Shown piece by piece: positions 16,633 to 25,309 of a stretch of DNA of 64,000 nucleotides (positions are counted from its first letter, which is position 1; every line of letters starts with the position of its first letter). A program made the position numbers and the translations under genes. Origin of the DNA: Caulobacter sp. (GTDB lineage Bacteria > Pseudomonadota > Alphaproteobacteria > Caulobacterales > Caulobacteraceae); contig JAQGIP010000032.1 of NCBI GenBank assembly GCA_028291055.1, positions 1 to 64,000 of the forward strand, written 5' to 3'. The notes under the pieces are model-generated. The model saw only the letters and a program-made list of their open reading frames with translations, was not told where the DNA came from and made no database searches.

Positions 16633-18312
16633 ATGCGTATGATCGCCGCCATTTCGGCCGGCCTGCTGGCCCTGACGCCCACACTCACCGAGGCCGATAC
16701 CGCGCCCTTCGTCGCCGGCTTCAACGCCTTCTGCGGCGACGCCAATGCGGGCGGCGGCGGTGCGGCCCCGCCGCCGGCCACGGTGCTGCTGGAGGGCTAC
16801 GGCACGGGCGGCTTCACCATCGTCACCAGCAACCCCAAGGCCCAGGCCTTCTTCAACAACGGCATGCAGCTGGCCCACGCCTTCGCCCATGATGAGGCGG
16901 CTGCCGCCTTCAAGGAGGCCGAACGCCTCGACCCCGCCTGCGCCATGTGCGTCTGGGGCGAGGCCTGGTCGCGGGGACCGACCATCAACTACACGGTCGA
17001 CGCCCCCAAGCAGACGGAGTTGGCCGCCCTGGCGGTGAAGGCGCGCGACCTGGCCAAGGACGGCCCGCCGCTGGAACAGGCGCTGACCGGCGCGCTCGTC
17101 AAACGCTATGATCACGGCGGCGGCGCGGGGCTCGGCGACCTGGCCTTCGCCCAGGCGATGGACGACCTGGCCAAGACCCGGCCCGACGACAACGAAGTGG
17201 CCATCATCACCGCCGACGCCTGGATGATCCCGGCCTCCATGCGCAACGGCCAGGACAACCTGCCCCACGCCCGCGACCTGATCGAGGGCGCGCTGAAGCG
17301 AAACCCCAACGACACCGCCGCCATCCACTTCTACATCCATATCACCGAGATGACCGGCATGGGCCCCAAGGCCCTGCCCTATGCCGAGCGTCTGGGCGCC
17401 CTGGCCCCCGCCGCCAGCCACCTGACCCACATGCCGTCCCACACCTACTATTGGGTGGGGCAGTACCAGGACGCCGCGCGCGCCAATGTGGAGGCCGTGG
17501 CGCTGGACGTGGCCGACGCGCGCCGCCAGGGCCTCGACCCGCTCAGCGGCGCCTGGAAGCAATATTACCATGGCCACAACGTCCAATTCGGCATCGGCGG
17601 GGCGCTGATGTCCGACGACCGCGCCGACGCCCTGGCGCTGGCCGACCCGGTGACCGCCATGGTGGCGATGCTCAAGCCCTCTCAGGCCTGGCCCCAGATG
17701 GGCGCCGCCACCGCCTATTTCGCGCAGGGCCGCTTCGCCGATCCGGCCAGGGTGATGGCCCTGCCCGATCCGGGCGACAAGCTGCCCTTCGTGCGCGCCA
17801 TGTGGCGCTATGCCCGGGGCGAGGCCGCCTTCCGGCTGGGTGACGCCAAGGCCGTCCGCGCCGAGGCCGCCCTGGTGCGGACCAGCGGGTTCGACCTGAA
17901 GGCCTTCGGGGAATACCGGCCCCAGGGCGACGGCATGGTGCAGGTGGCGCATCTGGTGCTGCTGGGCCGCGCCTTCATGCTGGAAGGCAATCCGGCCGAG
18001 GCCGCCAAGGCCTACCGCAAGGCCGCCGAAATGCAGGAGGCGCGGCTGATGACCTTCACCGATCCGCCCGCCTGGTGGTACCCGGTCCGCCGCAGCCTGG
18101 CCGCCGCTCTGCTGCGCGCCGGCGACGCCAACGGCGCGGTGAAGGAAGCTCAGGCCGTGCTGGCCAAATGGCCGAAGGATCCGATGGCGCTCACCGTGCT
18201 GGCCGAGGCCGAAATGAGCCTGGGCCGCGCCGGCGACGCGGCCACCCATTTCGCGCAGGCGCGCAAAGGCTGGATGGGCGACCTGACCAAGGTCAGCCTG
18301 GCGTCGATCTGA
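16633..18312 (+). CDS. Exported tetratricopeptide-repeat protein
   Basis: The ATG at 16633 is preferred because the protein then begins with a signal peptide (MRMIAAISAGLLALTPTLTEA) and GGGGAA lies upstream; the track start at 16579 adds 18 atypical residues. The 559 residues contain several TPR-like helix pairs (QAFFNNGMQLAHAFAHDEA, LDPACAMCVWGEAW, AYRKAAEMQEARL, LAEAEMSLGRAGDAATHF). The CAMC-WG and HLTHMPSHTY signatures are typical of a widespread uncharacterised exported TPR family. It presumably acts as a periplasmic scaffold. It lies 76 bases after the serine hydrolase gene in the same direction, so may or may not share its transcript. Confidence 0.85.
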   Translation: MRMIAAISAGLLALTPTLTEADTAPFVAGFNAFCGDANAGGGGAAPPPATVLLEGYGTGGFTIVTSNPKAQAFFNNGMQLAHAFAHDEAAAAFKEAERLDPACAMCVWGEAWSRGPTINYTVDAPKQTELAALAVKARDLAKDGPPLEQALTGALVKRYDHGGGAGLGDLAFAQAMDDLAKTRPDDNEVAIITADAWMIPASMRNGQDNLPHARDLIEGALKRNPNDTAAIHFYIHITEMTGMGPKALPYAERLGALAPAASHLTHMPSHTYYWVGQYQDAARANVEAVALDVADARRQGLDPLSGAWKQYYHGHNVQFGIGGALMSDDRADALALADPVTAMVAMLKPSQAWPQMGAATAYFAQGRFADPARVMALPDPGDKLPFVRAMWRYARGEAAFRLGDAKAVRAEAALVRTSGFDLKAFGEYRPQGDGMVQVAHLVLLGRAFMLEGNPAEAAKAYRKAAEMQEARLMTFTDPPAWWYPVRRSLAAALLRAGDANGAVKEAQAVLAKWPKDPMALTVLAEAEMSLGRAGDAATHFAQARKGWMGDLTKVSLASI

Positions 18313-18356
18313 CGGGCTTAAGGATCCGTACTCAATCGGAAGCGCTGCTCTACATT

Positions 18357-18501
18357 CATCCGCTCATCCCGACGAAAGTCGGGACCCATAGTGACTCGCC
18401 GGAAGGTCATTGAGTTCCTGAAAGTCCCCGCCCGTCACCGGCCCGAAGGGCCAGTTCTGACAGGCCCCATGGGTCCCGACTTTCGTCGGGATGAGCGGAT
18501 G
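18357..18501. repeat. Nested-palindrome inverted repeat, copy 2
   Basis: Perfect 33-base arms (18357-18389 and 18469-18501) contain CCGCTCATCCCGACGAAAGT, matching copy 1 at 11769-11907. Each arm again holds CCCGAC-GAAA-GTCGGG. The 79-base middle differs from that of copy 1. It sits between the convergent TPR and MFS genes and could end both transcripts. Confidence 0.88.
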
Positions 18502-18517
18502 GGTTGGGGTCGGTGGA

Positions 18518-19651
18518 TTATTGCACCCGGACCCTGCCCGCCGTGAAGTGAAGGCCGGCGATGGTCCCCACCCCGGCCAGCAGCAGGATGACGCCCAGCA
18601 TCAGGGCGGTGCGCGGCTCACGGTCGGTGACCACCATCGACGCCAGGAACGGCCCCATCGCCGAACCCAGCAACTGGGCCCCGCCGGTCAGTTCGGCGGC
18701 GCGGCGCGTGGGGTCGGCCTCGATGGTCAGGGGCACGAAATAGGGCGAGGCGAACATGCCCAGAAACCCCGTCACGCCGAACACGCCCACGAAGACGGCG
18801 GTGGGCGGCGATCCGACCAGCAGCCACCAGACGGCCAGGTTGATGACCATCGCGGCCAGGAAGACCACCACATAGCGCAGCCGCCCGGCGATCACGGTCG
18901 CCGCCGCCGACCCCAGGATCTGGCCCGCCAGCGAGGCGGAGACGGCCATGCCCGCCACCCGCTCGCCCAGTCCCGCATGGTGCGCCAGCGGCTGCAGATA
19001 GATCCACACGGCCACGCCGCTGGCCGCGAACAGCAGGATGCCGCCCAGCGATATCCAGCCCCGCGCCGACGGCAGGTGCGACAGCCCCTCCCCCTTGGCC
19101 AGGGGCGCATAGCTGTCGGGGCCGAACAGGGCCAGCAGGGCCGCCAGCAGGCCTGCAATCCCCAAGGCCGCGAAGCCGCCGCCCACCCCGAACCGGACCA
19201 TGATCAGGCCCGACAGCGTGGCCGCCAGGGCCAGCTGGGCCAAGGTCTGGACCGTGAAATAGACCCCGGCCCATCGCTCCGGCGTGGCCGTGCGCACGAT
19301 GAAGCCGATCGAGATCCAGACCAGCACCCCTTCCGCAAGGCCCGCCAGCGCGCGGGCGGCCACCACGCCCAGGCCCGTCGCGCCGAAGGTCGCCAGGTTG
19401 GCCGCCGCCATGACCAGGCCGGCCAGCAGGCCGATCAGCTTGAGCCGCTCCGGCTTCAGCACCGCCCCCGCGCCGCCCGCCGCGATGCCCATGGCCAGCA
19501 GCTCGATCATCGCCGCCTGGCCGATGCCCGCCGCGCTGAGCCGCCCGGCGTCCGCCAGCGCGCCCAGCAGGATCGGGTTCACCCCTGTGATCAGCAGCGC
19601 CAGCGTACCCCCGGCCAGGGGGATGACGCCGTCCGGTATCCGTCTGATCAT
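18518..19651 (-). CDS. MFS transporter
   Basis: A 377-residue integral membrane protein with about twelve hydrophobic segments, beginning MIRRIPDGVIPLAGGTLALLITG. The pattern of two six-helix halves fits the major facilitator superfamily. The segment LAGLAEGVLVWISIGFIVR resembles a loop common in sugar- or drug-efflux members. It starts inside the last codons of the DUF4153 gene (ATGA overlap), so translation of the two membrane proteins is probably coupled. No substrate can be assigned. A copy of the nested-palindrome repeat lies just beyond its stop codon. Confidence 0.85.
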   Translation of the reverse strand: MIRRIPDGVIPLAGGTLALLITGVNPILLGALADAGRLSAAGIGQAAMIELLAMGIAAGGAGAVLKPERLKLIGLLAGLVMAAANLATFGATGLGVVAARALAGLAEGVLVWISIGFIVRTATPERWAGVYFTVQTLAQLALAATLSGLIMVRFGVGGGFAALGIAGLLAALLALFGPDSYAPLAKGEGLSHLPSARGWISLGGILLFAASGVAVWIYLQPLAHHAGLGERVAGMAVSASLAGQILGSAAATVIAGRLRYVVVFLAAMVINLAVWWLLVGSPPTAVFVGVFGVTGFLGMFASPYFVPLTIEADPTRRAAELTGGAQLLGSAMGPFLASMVVTDREPRTALMLGVILLLAGVGTIAGLHFTAGRVRVQ

Positions 19652-21420
19652 CGTTCGATCGGCGCCGCAGCTTCAACCTTGGTAGCGCCCGCCGCCACCG
19701 GCGGCGCGGGCGTATCGCAGTCCGGCCGGGGCGTCAGCCCGAACCGCCGCCCGCCGATCTCCAGTTCACGCCACTTGGACGGCACGGTCTTGAAAGCCCC
19801 CGCCTTCAGGGCCTCCTTGCCGCCGGCCGCGCACACCTCCAGCGTCGCCACCTGCTTCCACGGACCGCTCGCCTGGGCCTGATAGACGTTGAGCGAACCA
19901 TAGCTGCTCTCATCCACCGCCACCTCGGGCCGTCCGTCGCCGTCCGCGTCCAGCACATAGAGGTCGCAGGCGTGCTCCTGCTCCTGACAGTTTATGTAAT
20001 CGCCGGGCAGCCGGTTGTTCACAAGGAAGCCGTCCGGGATGGCCGCGCCCTGCGGATAGACATGGAAGATCACCGGCTTATCGGCCACGGCGGGCACATA
20101 TTTGCCGGCCAGGGCGTCGGCGGCCCTGGCGCCCACGTCGCCGCCTCGCGCCTGAAGAGTCTTCAGCGCGCTCACCCCATATCGCCCCGACTGCGGGCCG
20201 AAGAAGGCATAGTCGATCTCGCCGGGCTTGGTGCGGCCTGAGACGATGCGCGCCATCTGGTCGTCGACCGACACCCGCGACGGGTCGGCCACCGGGGTCG
20301 TGAGCGCCAGGATCACCAGCACCGCCAGGGCGGCGGCGGCGACATTGGTGGGCTCCAGCGTCTTCATCCAAGGCCGGGGCCGTACGGCGGCGGCCAGGTA
20401 GCCCACGGCATAGACGGCGGCCAGCATCACGCAGGCGGCCGCATAGACCCGCTCCGGCGTCAGGCCGTACTGGCCGATACGCAAGACCAGGCCATAGCCG
20501 GCGATCCCCACCAGGGGCGCGATCAGCACCCCCGCGATCCGCGCCGCCCAGCGCAGCACCGCCGCCGGCGGGCTCTCGGGACGGCCGTCCTGATAGGCGG
20601 CGTTGATCAGCACGATCAGCAAGGCAGCGGCGGTCAGCACCACGGCGGTCGAGGCCTTGGTGTCCCACAGCGGCTTCAGCCCCGTGAACGGCAGGGTCAG
20701 CAGGAAGGCCGCCGCGATCAGGGTCAGCAGCGGCAGCAGCCACGACAGCAACACCAGCGCCACCGTGCGCACGCCCCGGATCAGGCCCACCCGCACGTCG
20801 GTCAGATGCACGGCGGCGGCGAAGGCCAGGGTGGTGGCCGGAATGTGGAACCAGTCGTGGTCGTAGAGCTTCAGCAGCGCATCGATGCCGATCAGCTTGA
20901 ACAGCCCCGCGCCCAGGAACAGCAGCGCCCAGAAGACGGCGGTGAAGGCCAGCGACAGGGCCAGCTGCACGCCATGTTTCCAGGCCCCGTCGAAATAGGT
21001 GGGATAGCGCGCCACCAGCCTGCGGTCCTCGTCGGCGGCGGCGATCAGATGGTGGGCGATGAAGAACAGCACCACGCCGCTCAGCGCCAGCACCGGGAAG
21101 TCGCCGCCGCGCATGGAGGCGAGATGGGCCCAGTAGCCGTAGCCGCCCAGCCCCGCCGCGATCAGCGCCGCCGCGATGGTCCAGACGGTGAGCGTCGTGC
21201 GCCGCAAGGTTCCCAGGCCGCCCATGAAGATCAGCGGGGCCACGAGCACGGCGGCCATGGCCCCCGAAATCGCCCAATTCCACGCTTCCGGGAACGGCTT
21301 GATCCAGAACTGGTGGATCAGCACCAGCGCGGCCAGCCCCTGGGCCAGACCCGCGCCCAGCCTCAAGGCCAGCATGCGCGGCGAGGCGGGCTTCGCCTCA
21401 AGCATCATATCCAAGCTCAT
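19648..21420 (-). CDS. DUF4153 domain-containing membrane protein
   Basis: A 590-residue protein whose first 370 residues hold about eleven or twelve membrane segments. A C-terminal soluble region of about 200 residues, probably periplasmic, follows. The membrane part (HQFWIKPFPEAWNWAISG, FFIAHHLIAAADEDRRLVARYPTYFDGAWKHG) matches the DUF4153 family, which has no assigned biochemical role. The soluble part contains an acidic calcium-loop-like stretch (DLYVLDADGDGRPEVAVDES) such as is seen in FG-GAP/VCBS-like repeats. It is the first gene of a coupled pair with the MFS transporter. Function remains unknown. Confidence 0.85.
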   Translation of the reverse strand: MSLDMMLEAKPASPRMLALRLGAGLAQGLAALVLIHQFWIKPFPEAWNWAISGAMAAVLVAPLIFMGGLGTLRRTTLTVWTIAAALIAAGLGGYGYWAHLASMRGGDFPVLALSGVVLFFIAHHLIAAADEDRRLVARYPTYFDGAWKHGVQLALSLAFTAVFWALLFLGAGLFKLIGIDALLKLYDHDWFHIPATTLAFAAAVHLTDVRVGLIRGVRTVALVLLSWLLPLLTLIAAAFLLTLPFTGLKPLWDTKASTAVVLTAAALLIVLINAAYQDGRPESPPAAVLRWAARIAGVLIAPLVGIAGYGLVLRIGQYGLTPERVYAAACVMLAAVYAVGYLAAAVRPRPWMKTLEPTNVAAAALAVLVILALTTPVADPSRVSVDDQMARIVSGRTKPGEIDYAFFGPQSGRYGVSALKTLQARGGDVGARAADALAGKYVPAVADKPVIFHVYPQGAAIPDGFLVNNRLPGDYINCQEQEHACDLYVLDADGDGRPEVAVDESSYGSLNVYQAQASGPWKQVATLEVCAAGGKEALKAGAFKTVPSKWRELEIGGRRFGLTPRPDCDTPAPPVAAGATKVEAAAPIER

Positions 21421-21539
21421 GCGGCCCTCCCCGGCTGCAACGCCCGGGGACCCTCACCCGCGCGGCGCGGCGTGACAATGGGGCATGGGTGGAGGCGCGG
21501 CGCGGATTCGGCGCCGAAACCGTGCAGGCCGGGCCGTGG

Positions 21540-23045
21540 TCAGATCGCCTCGGCCAGCCCGATCTCACTGAACATCTCCGCCCGCCCGGGGCCCAGATTC
21601 GGGGGATAGTGGGCGGCGTTGCGGCGTTTGCCCTTGGCCCAGCTGGCCAGCACCGGGCCCATGTGACGCGGTTTCTTCAGCCAGTCGGTGGGTGCGTCCA
21701 GCATGTGGAAGCCGCGCAGCGCGGCGCGCAGGGTGGCGATGTCGGTGCGCAGCGCCACGCCCACCCCGTCGCGGGCGAAGCTGTTGAACAGGCGCGCGCG
21801 CAGGCCCGGCTTGTGGTCGGGGTTCCTGGCATTGGCGGCGCGGCGGATGGCCGAGCGGTCCTGGCGCAGCATGTCCTCGTAGAAGGGCCTCAGATCGCTG
21901 TCGATCTTCACCTGATAGCGGGCCAGCCGCCGGGCCGGATCGTCCGATCCTTCCAGCGCCGCGCGCAGGGCCTCGGCCTCGACGGCGGCGAAGGAGGTGC
22001 CGCGGCCATACAGGGGGTTGGTGCGCACCAGCCCGTCGCCGATGGCGAACAGGCCCAGCACCAGGGGCTGACCCTCAGCCAGCAGCGAACGCCAGCGGCT
22101 GCGCAGGTCGCCCATGCCGAACACCTTGGTCATCGGCTCGGAGATCGCCGGATCGGTCCAGCGCGCGATCCCGGGCAGCAGCTGGCAGACCTGCTGGAAT
22201 GTGTCGGGCCCGACGATGGCCGCGCGCAGTTCCGCCTCGATCTCGGGCACGGCGAGGGTGATCGAAAACCAGCCGGCGTCGGCGTTGAACAGGCCGTATT
22301 TGATGAAGCCCAGGTCGCCGGTGGCCGGCGGCGCGCCCTCCCGTGACGGCTCCGAAACGCCCGGCCGCAGGCGGTAGTGGCGGGTGTAGTAGAGGATGCC
22401 CGCGTCCTCCTCGGCCTCCGCGACGCTGACGCCGGCCTCGGCCAGCCAGTCGAACAGCTGGGTGCTTCGCCCCGCGGCGTCGACCACCACGTCGGCGCGC
22501 CACTCGCGCTCATGCTCGACGTCGCTGCCGGCCTCGCGGCCCGTCACGCCTACGACGCGGGGCGGTCCCTCCGTGGCGGGCTCGAGGATCAGGCCGTCCA
22601 CGAAGACGTCGGACTGGATGCGCACGTTGGCCTGGCGCTCCACGAAGCGGCGCATCACCAGCTCCAATGTGGTGCGGCGGCTGGTCAGCACGCCCAGGGC
22701 ATGGTCGCCCGGCTCCTCCACATAGGCCGCCTTCAGGTTGGGCGGCAGCATGTCGGCGAAGGTGATCTCGCGCACGCCGGCCGCATGCAGGTCGTCCATC
22801 AGCGCCGGGTGCGCCTCCAGCGCGGCGCGCAACCGGGCCAGGAAGGCGTGGCTGTGGCGCAGATGGCCCACGCCGCGGCGCTTCCAGTCGGCGAACACCA
22901 CGTCCACATCGCCTTCCGGCGGCGGTCCGTCGCGCTCCAGCAACAGGATGTCGCGCCCGGTGGGAAACAACGCCAGCGCCGTGAACAGGCCCGCGATGCC
23001 CGCGCCGGTCACCAAAACGGTCTCCGGCATATTTTTCGCCGTCAT
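21540..23045 (-). CDS. FAD-dependent oxidoreductase
   Basis: The track ORF begins at 23228 but reads through two palindromes. The ATG at 23045 yields 501 residues with the FAD fold (ETVLVTGAGIAGLFTALALF) at about residues 8-27. Other landmarks are HLRHSHAFLARLR, typical of a clade of putative monooxygenases and halogenase-like flavoproteins, the DAAGRSTQLFDWL motif, and GLFAIGDGLVRTNPLYGRGTSFAAVEAEAL for the second FAD contact. No WxWxIP halogenase motif is seen, so a plain hydroxylase or dehydrogenase is more likely. It is monocistronic, divergent from the Mla operon, and separated from it by a region rich in inverted repeats. Confidence 0.82.
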   Translation of the reverse strand: MTAKNMPETVLVTGAGIAGLFTALALFPTGRDILLLERDGPPPEGDVDVVFADWKRRGVGHLRHSHAFLARLRAALEAHPALMDDLHAAGVREITFADMLPPNLKAAYVEEPGDHALGVLTSRRTTLELVMRRFVERQANVRIQSDVFVDGLILEPATEGPPRVVGVTGREAGSDVEHEREWRADVVVDAAGRSTQLFDWLAEAGVSVAEAEEDAGILYYTRHYRLRPGVSEPSREGAPPATGDLGFIKYGLFNADAGWFSITLAVPEIEAELRAAIVGPDTFQQVCQLLPGIARWTDPAISEPMTKVFGMGDLRSRWRSLLAEGQPLVLGLFAIGDGLVRTNPLYGRGTSFAAVEAEALRAALEGSDDPARRLARYQVKIDSDLRPFYEDMLRQDRSAIRRAANARNPDHKPGLRARLFNSFARDGVGVALRTDIATLRAALRGFHMLDAPTDWLKKPRHMGPVLASWAKGKRRNAAHYPPNLGPGRAEMFSEIGLAEAI

Positions 23046-23076
23046 TCTGTTGTCCTCACGCCCACGCTTCGCGTGC

Positions 23077-23130
23077 CGGATTTGAAGTTCGCCGGCACAT
23101 CGGTCGGGCTCCGGGCGAACTTCAAATCCG
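23077..23130. repeat. Inverted repeat IR1 upstream of the Mla operon
   Basis: Arms of 17 bases (CGGATTTGAAGTTCGCC and its complement) flank about 20 bases. It lies in the 303-base gap between the divergent FAD oxidoreductase and mlaE-like genes. The AT-containing arms stand out from the surrounding GC-rich DNA. Confidence 0.75.
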
Positions 23131-23158
23131 ATGAGCACGCGAACAGGCCCAGATTCAC

Positions 23159-23232
23159 TAGTGTGGCTGGAATTTTGGAAATTCGCGCAGAGCCTCCACC
23201 AGGAGCAGGCGAATTTCCAAAAAGCCACACTA
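23159..23232. repeat. Inverted repeat IR2 upstream of the Mla operon
   Basis: The left arm (23159-23186) and right arm (23209-23232) share TAGTGTGGCT and TTTGGAAATTCGC-type blocks, with a four-base insertion on the left side. The loop is about 22 bases. It lies 28 bases from IR1. With IR1 and a short remainder up to 23348 it accounts for this non-coding gap. A GCTAGGG -10-like element and AGGAG near 23310-23340 probably serve mlaE. Confidence 0.78.
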
Positions 23233-23348
23233 ACCGTGAAAAGCTTCCTGTGGGGCAGTCAACCGGCCAATCGCGGTTCGACGATTGCCCTCCCCCACCC
23301 GTCCTCTGCTAGGGTCCGACTCGGTAGAATCCGCAGGAGCACCGCTGG

Positions 23349-24464
23349 GTGGACGTAGACGCCGACTTCAGCCTCGCCGACAAGGACGGGGAACCGGTCG
23401 CGCGCCTGACCGGCGACTGGACCGCTCACTGCCTGGGCAACGCCGGTCCGCGCCTGGCCGCGGCCATCCGCGACACCCGGCACACCGCCGTCGACATGAG
23501 CGGCGTCAAGCGCTGCGACACCGCCGGCGCCTATGCCGTTCTGCGCGCCGTCGAAGGGGTCAACGAGCCCCGCCAGCTGCAGGCGCGGCCGGAAACCCAC
23601 CGCCTGCTGGAACTGGTCGCCGAGGGCATCCAGCGCGAGCCCACCCCGGTCGTGAAGCAGCGCGGCTTCTACAACCTGATGGACCGGCTGGGCCGGGGCA
23701 TCTTCCATATCGCCGGCGAGCTCTACGAGATCTTCGACTTCCTGGGCCACCTGCTGGTGGCCATCTGGCATTCGATCCTCAATCCGCGCCGCATCCGCTG
23801 GGCGCCGACCTTTAACCTGGCTGAGCGCGCCGGCCTCGACGCCCTGCCGATCGTGGCCATCACCACCTTCTTCATCGGCGCGGTGGTGGGCCTGCTGGGC
23901 GTCAATACGCTCAGGCAATTCGGGGCCGAGGTGCTGGTGGTCGAGACCATCGGCATCGCCGTGCTGCGCGAATTCGGCATCGTCATCACTGCCGTGCTGC
24001 TGGCCGGCCGCTCGGCCTCCTCCTTCGCCGCCGAGATCGGCTCGATGAAGATGAACCAGGAGATCGACGCCATGCAGGTGATGGGGGTCGACCCGTTCGA
24101 CGCCCTGGTGGTGCCGCGCTTCGTGGCCCTGCTGATCACACTGCCCCTGCTGGTATTCGTGGCCGACCTGTCGGGCCTGTTCGGCGGCATGATCGTCTCC
24201 TGGTCGGTGCTGGACCTGTCGCCGACCTTCTTCATGCAGCGCATCGTCGACAACGTCGGCGTCACCCCCTTCTGGCTGGGCCTCTACAAGGCCCCCGTGG
24301 TGGCGCTGGTCGTGGCAGGCATCGGCTGCCGCCAGGGCCTGGACGTCGGCGACGATGTGGAATCCCTGGGCCTGAAGGTGACCTCGGCGGTGGTTCAGGC
24401 GATCTTCGCCATCATCCTGATCGATGCCGCCTTCGCCCTCGTCTACATGAAGGCCGGCCTATGA
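23349..24464 (+). CDS. mlaE: MlaE-family lipid ABC transporter permease with N-terminal STAS (MlaB-like) domain
   Basis: A 371-residue fusion starting at GTG. Residues 1-100 form a STAS-like domain (TGDWTAHCLGNAGPRL, VDMSGVKRCDTAGAYAVL), equivalent to the separate MlaB protein of enterobacteria. Residues about 120-371 are the MlaE permease with five to six membrane segments. The conserved block is AGRSASSFAAEIGSMKMNQEIDAMQVMG. Its job is phospholipid or hydrophobic-compound movement between inner membrane and periplasm. It overlaps mlaF by four bases and heads a four-gene operon. The order permease, ATPase, MCE protein, lipoprotein matches Mla-like and LinKLMN-type systems. Confidence 0.93.
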   Translation: MDVDADFSLADKDGEPVARLTGDWTAHCLGNAGPRLAAAIRDTRHTAVDMSGVKRCDTAGAYAVLRAVEGVNEPRQLQARPETHRLLELVAEGIQREPTPVVKQRGFYNLMDRLGRGIFHIAGELYEIFDFLGHLLVAIWHSILNPRRIRWAPTFNLAERAGLDALPIVAITTFFIGAVVGLLGVNTLRQFGAEVLVVETIGIAVLREFGIVITAVLLAGRSASSFAAEIGSMKMNQEIDAMQVMGVDPFDALVVPRFVALLITLPLLVFVADLSGLFGGMIVSWSVLDLSPTFFMQRIVDNVGVTPFWLGLYKAPVVALVVAGIGCRQGLDVGDDVESLGLKVTSAVVQAIFAIILIDAAFALVYMKAGL

Positions 24465-25309
24465 CGGATACGCCGGTCCAACCCGATCACGTGCTCGCCG
24501 ACGACGAGCTGGACGAACGCGCCCCGCCCATCGAGGTGAAGGGCCTGAAGTCGCAATACGGGACCCAGGTCATCCACGAGGGCCTGGACCTGACCGTGCG
24601 CCACGGCGAGGTGCTGGGCGTGGTCGGCGGGTCCGGCACCGGCAAGTCGGTGCTGCTCAACACCATCATCGGCCTGAAACGCCCCGACGGCGGCACGGTG
24701 AAGATCTTCGGCCAGGATATCGAACACGCCTCGCGCAAGAAGTGGACGGCCATCGAGCGCCGCTGGGGCGTGCTGTTCCAGGCCGGCGCCCTGTTCTCCT
24801 CGTTGACCGTGCGCGAGAACGTCGCCGCCCCCCTCTACGAACACACCGACCTGTCCAAGAAGCAGATCGACGAGCTCGCCGACCTGAAGATCGCGCTCTC
24901 CGGCCTGCCCCCCGGCGCCGGGGCCAAGAAGCCGGCGGAGCTGTCGGGCGGCATGCGCAAGCGCGCCGGCCTGGCCCGCGCGCTGGCCCTGGACCCGGAA
25001 CTGCTGTTCCTCGACGAGCCTACCGCCGGCCTCGACCCGATCGGCGCGGCGGCCTTCGACGAACTGATCCACGACCTGTCGGACAGTCTCGACCTCACCG
25101 TCTTCATGATCACCCACGACCTGGACAGCCTCTATTCGATCACCGACCGGATCGCGGTGCTGGCCGATAAACAGATCGTCGCCGTGGCGCCGGTCGCCGA
25201 ACTCGAACAATCGGATCATCCCTGGATCCAGGAATATTTTCTGGGCCCCCGTGGCCGCGCCGCGACCAAGGCTTTGTCGAAGAAGCCTTCGCGAAGGAAG
25301 AAGAGCTGA
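24461..25309 (+). CDS. mlaF: MlaF-family lipid ABC transporter ATP-binding protein
   Basis: A 282-residue ABC ATPase that energises the MlaE-type permease. Walker A is GGSGTGKSVL near residue 62, the signature is LSGGMRKRAGLARAL, Walker B is ELLFLDEPTAGLDP, and the switch histidine is in MITHDLDSLY. The GGMRKR form of the signature is characteristic of the Mla/Ttg2A group rather than of solute importers. The first 25 residues are an acidic extension. It overlaps mlaE by four bases and mlaD by one base (TGATG), which indicates tight translational coupling. Confidence 0.94.
   Translation: MTDTPVQPDHVLADDELDERAPPIEVKGLKSQYGTQVIHEGLDLTVRHGEVLGVVGGSGTGKSVLLNTIIGLKRPDGGTVKIFGQDIEHASRKKWTAIERRWGVLFQAGALFSSLTVRENVAAPLYEHTDLSKKQIDELADLKIALSGLPPGAGAKKPAELSGGMRKRAGLARALALDPELLFLDEPTAGLDPIGAAAFDELIHDLSDSLDLTVFMITHDLDSLYSITDRIAVLADKQIVAVAPVAELEQSDHPWIQEYFLGPRGRAATKALSKKPSRRKKS

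Noticed and set aside
18491-19882. Plus-strand ORF of 463 residues rich in Gln, Arg and His
   Set aside because: Shadow of the MFS and DUF4153 genes; no recognisable fold and extreme composition.
23046-23228. N-terminal 61-residue extension of the FAD oxidoreductase
   Set aside because: It reads through the two inverted repeats; the FAD motif starts right after the ATG at 23045.
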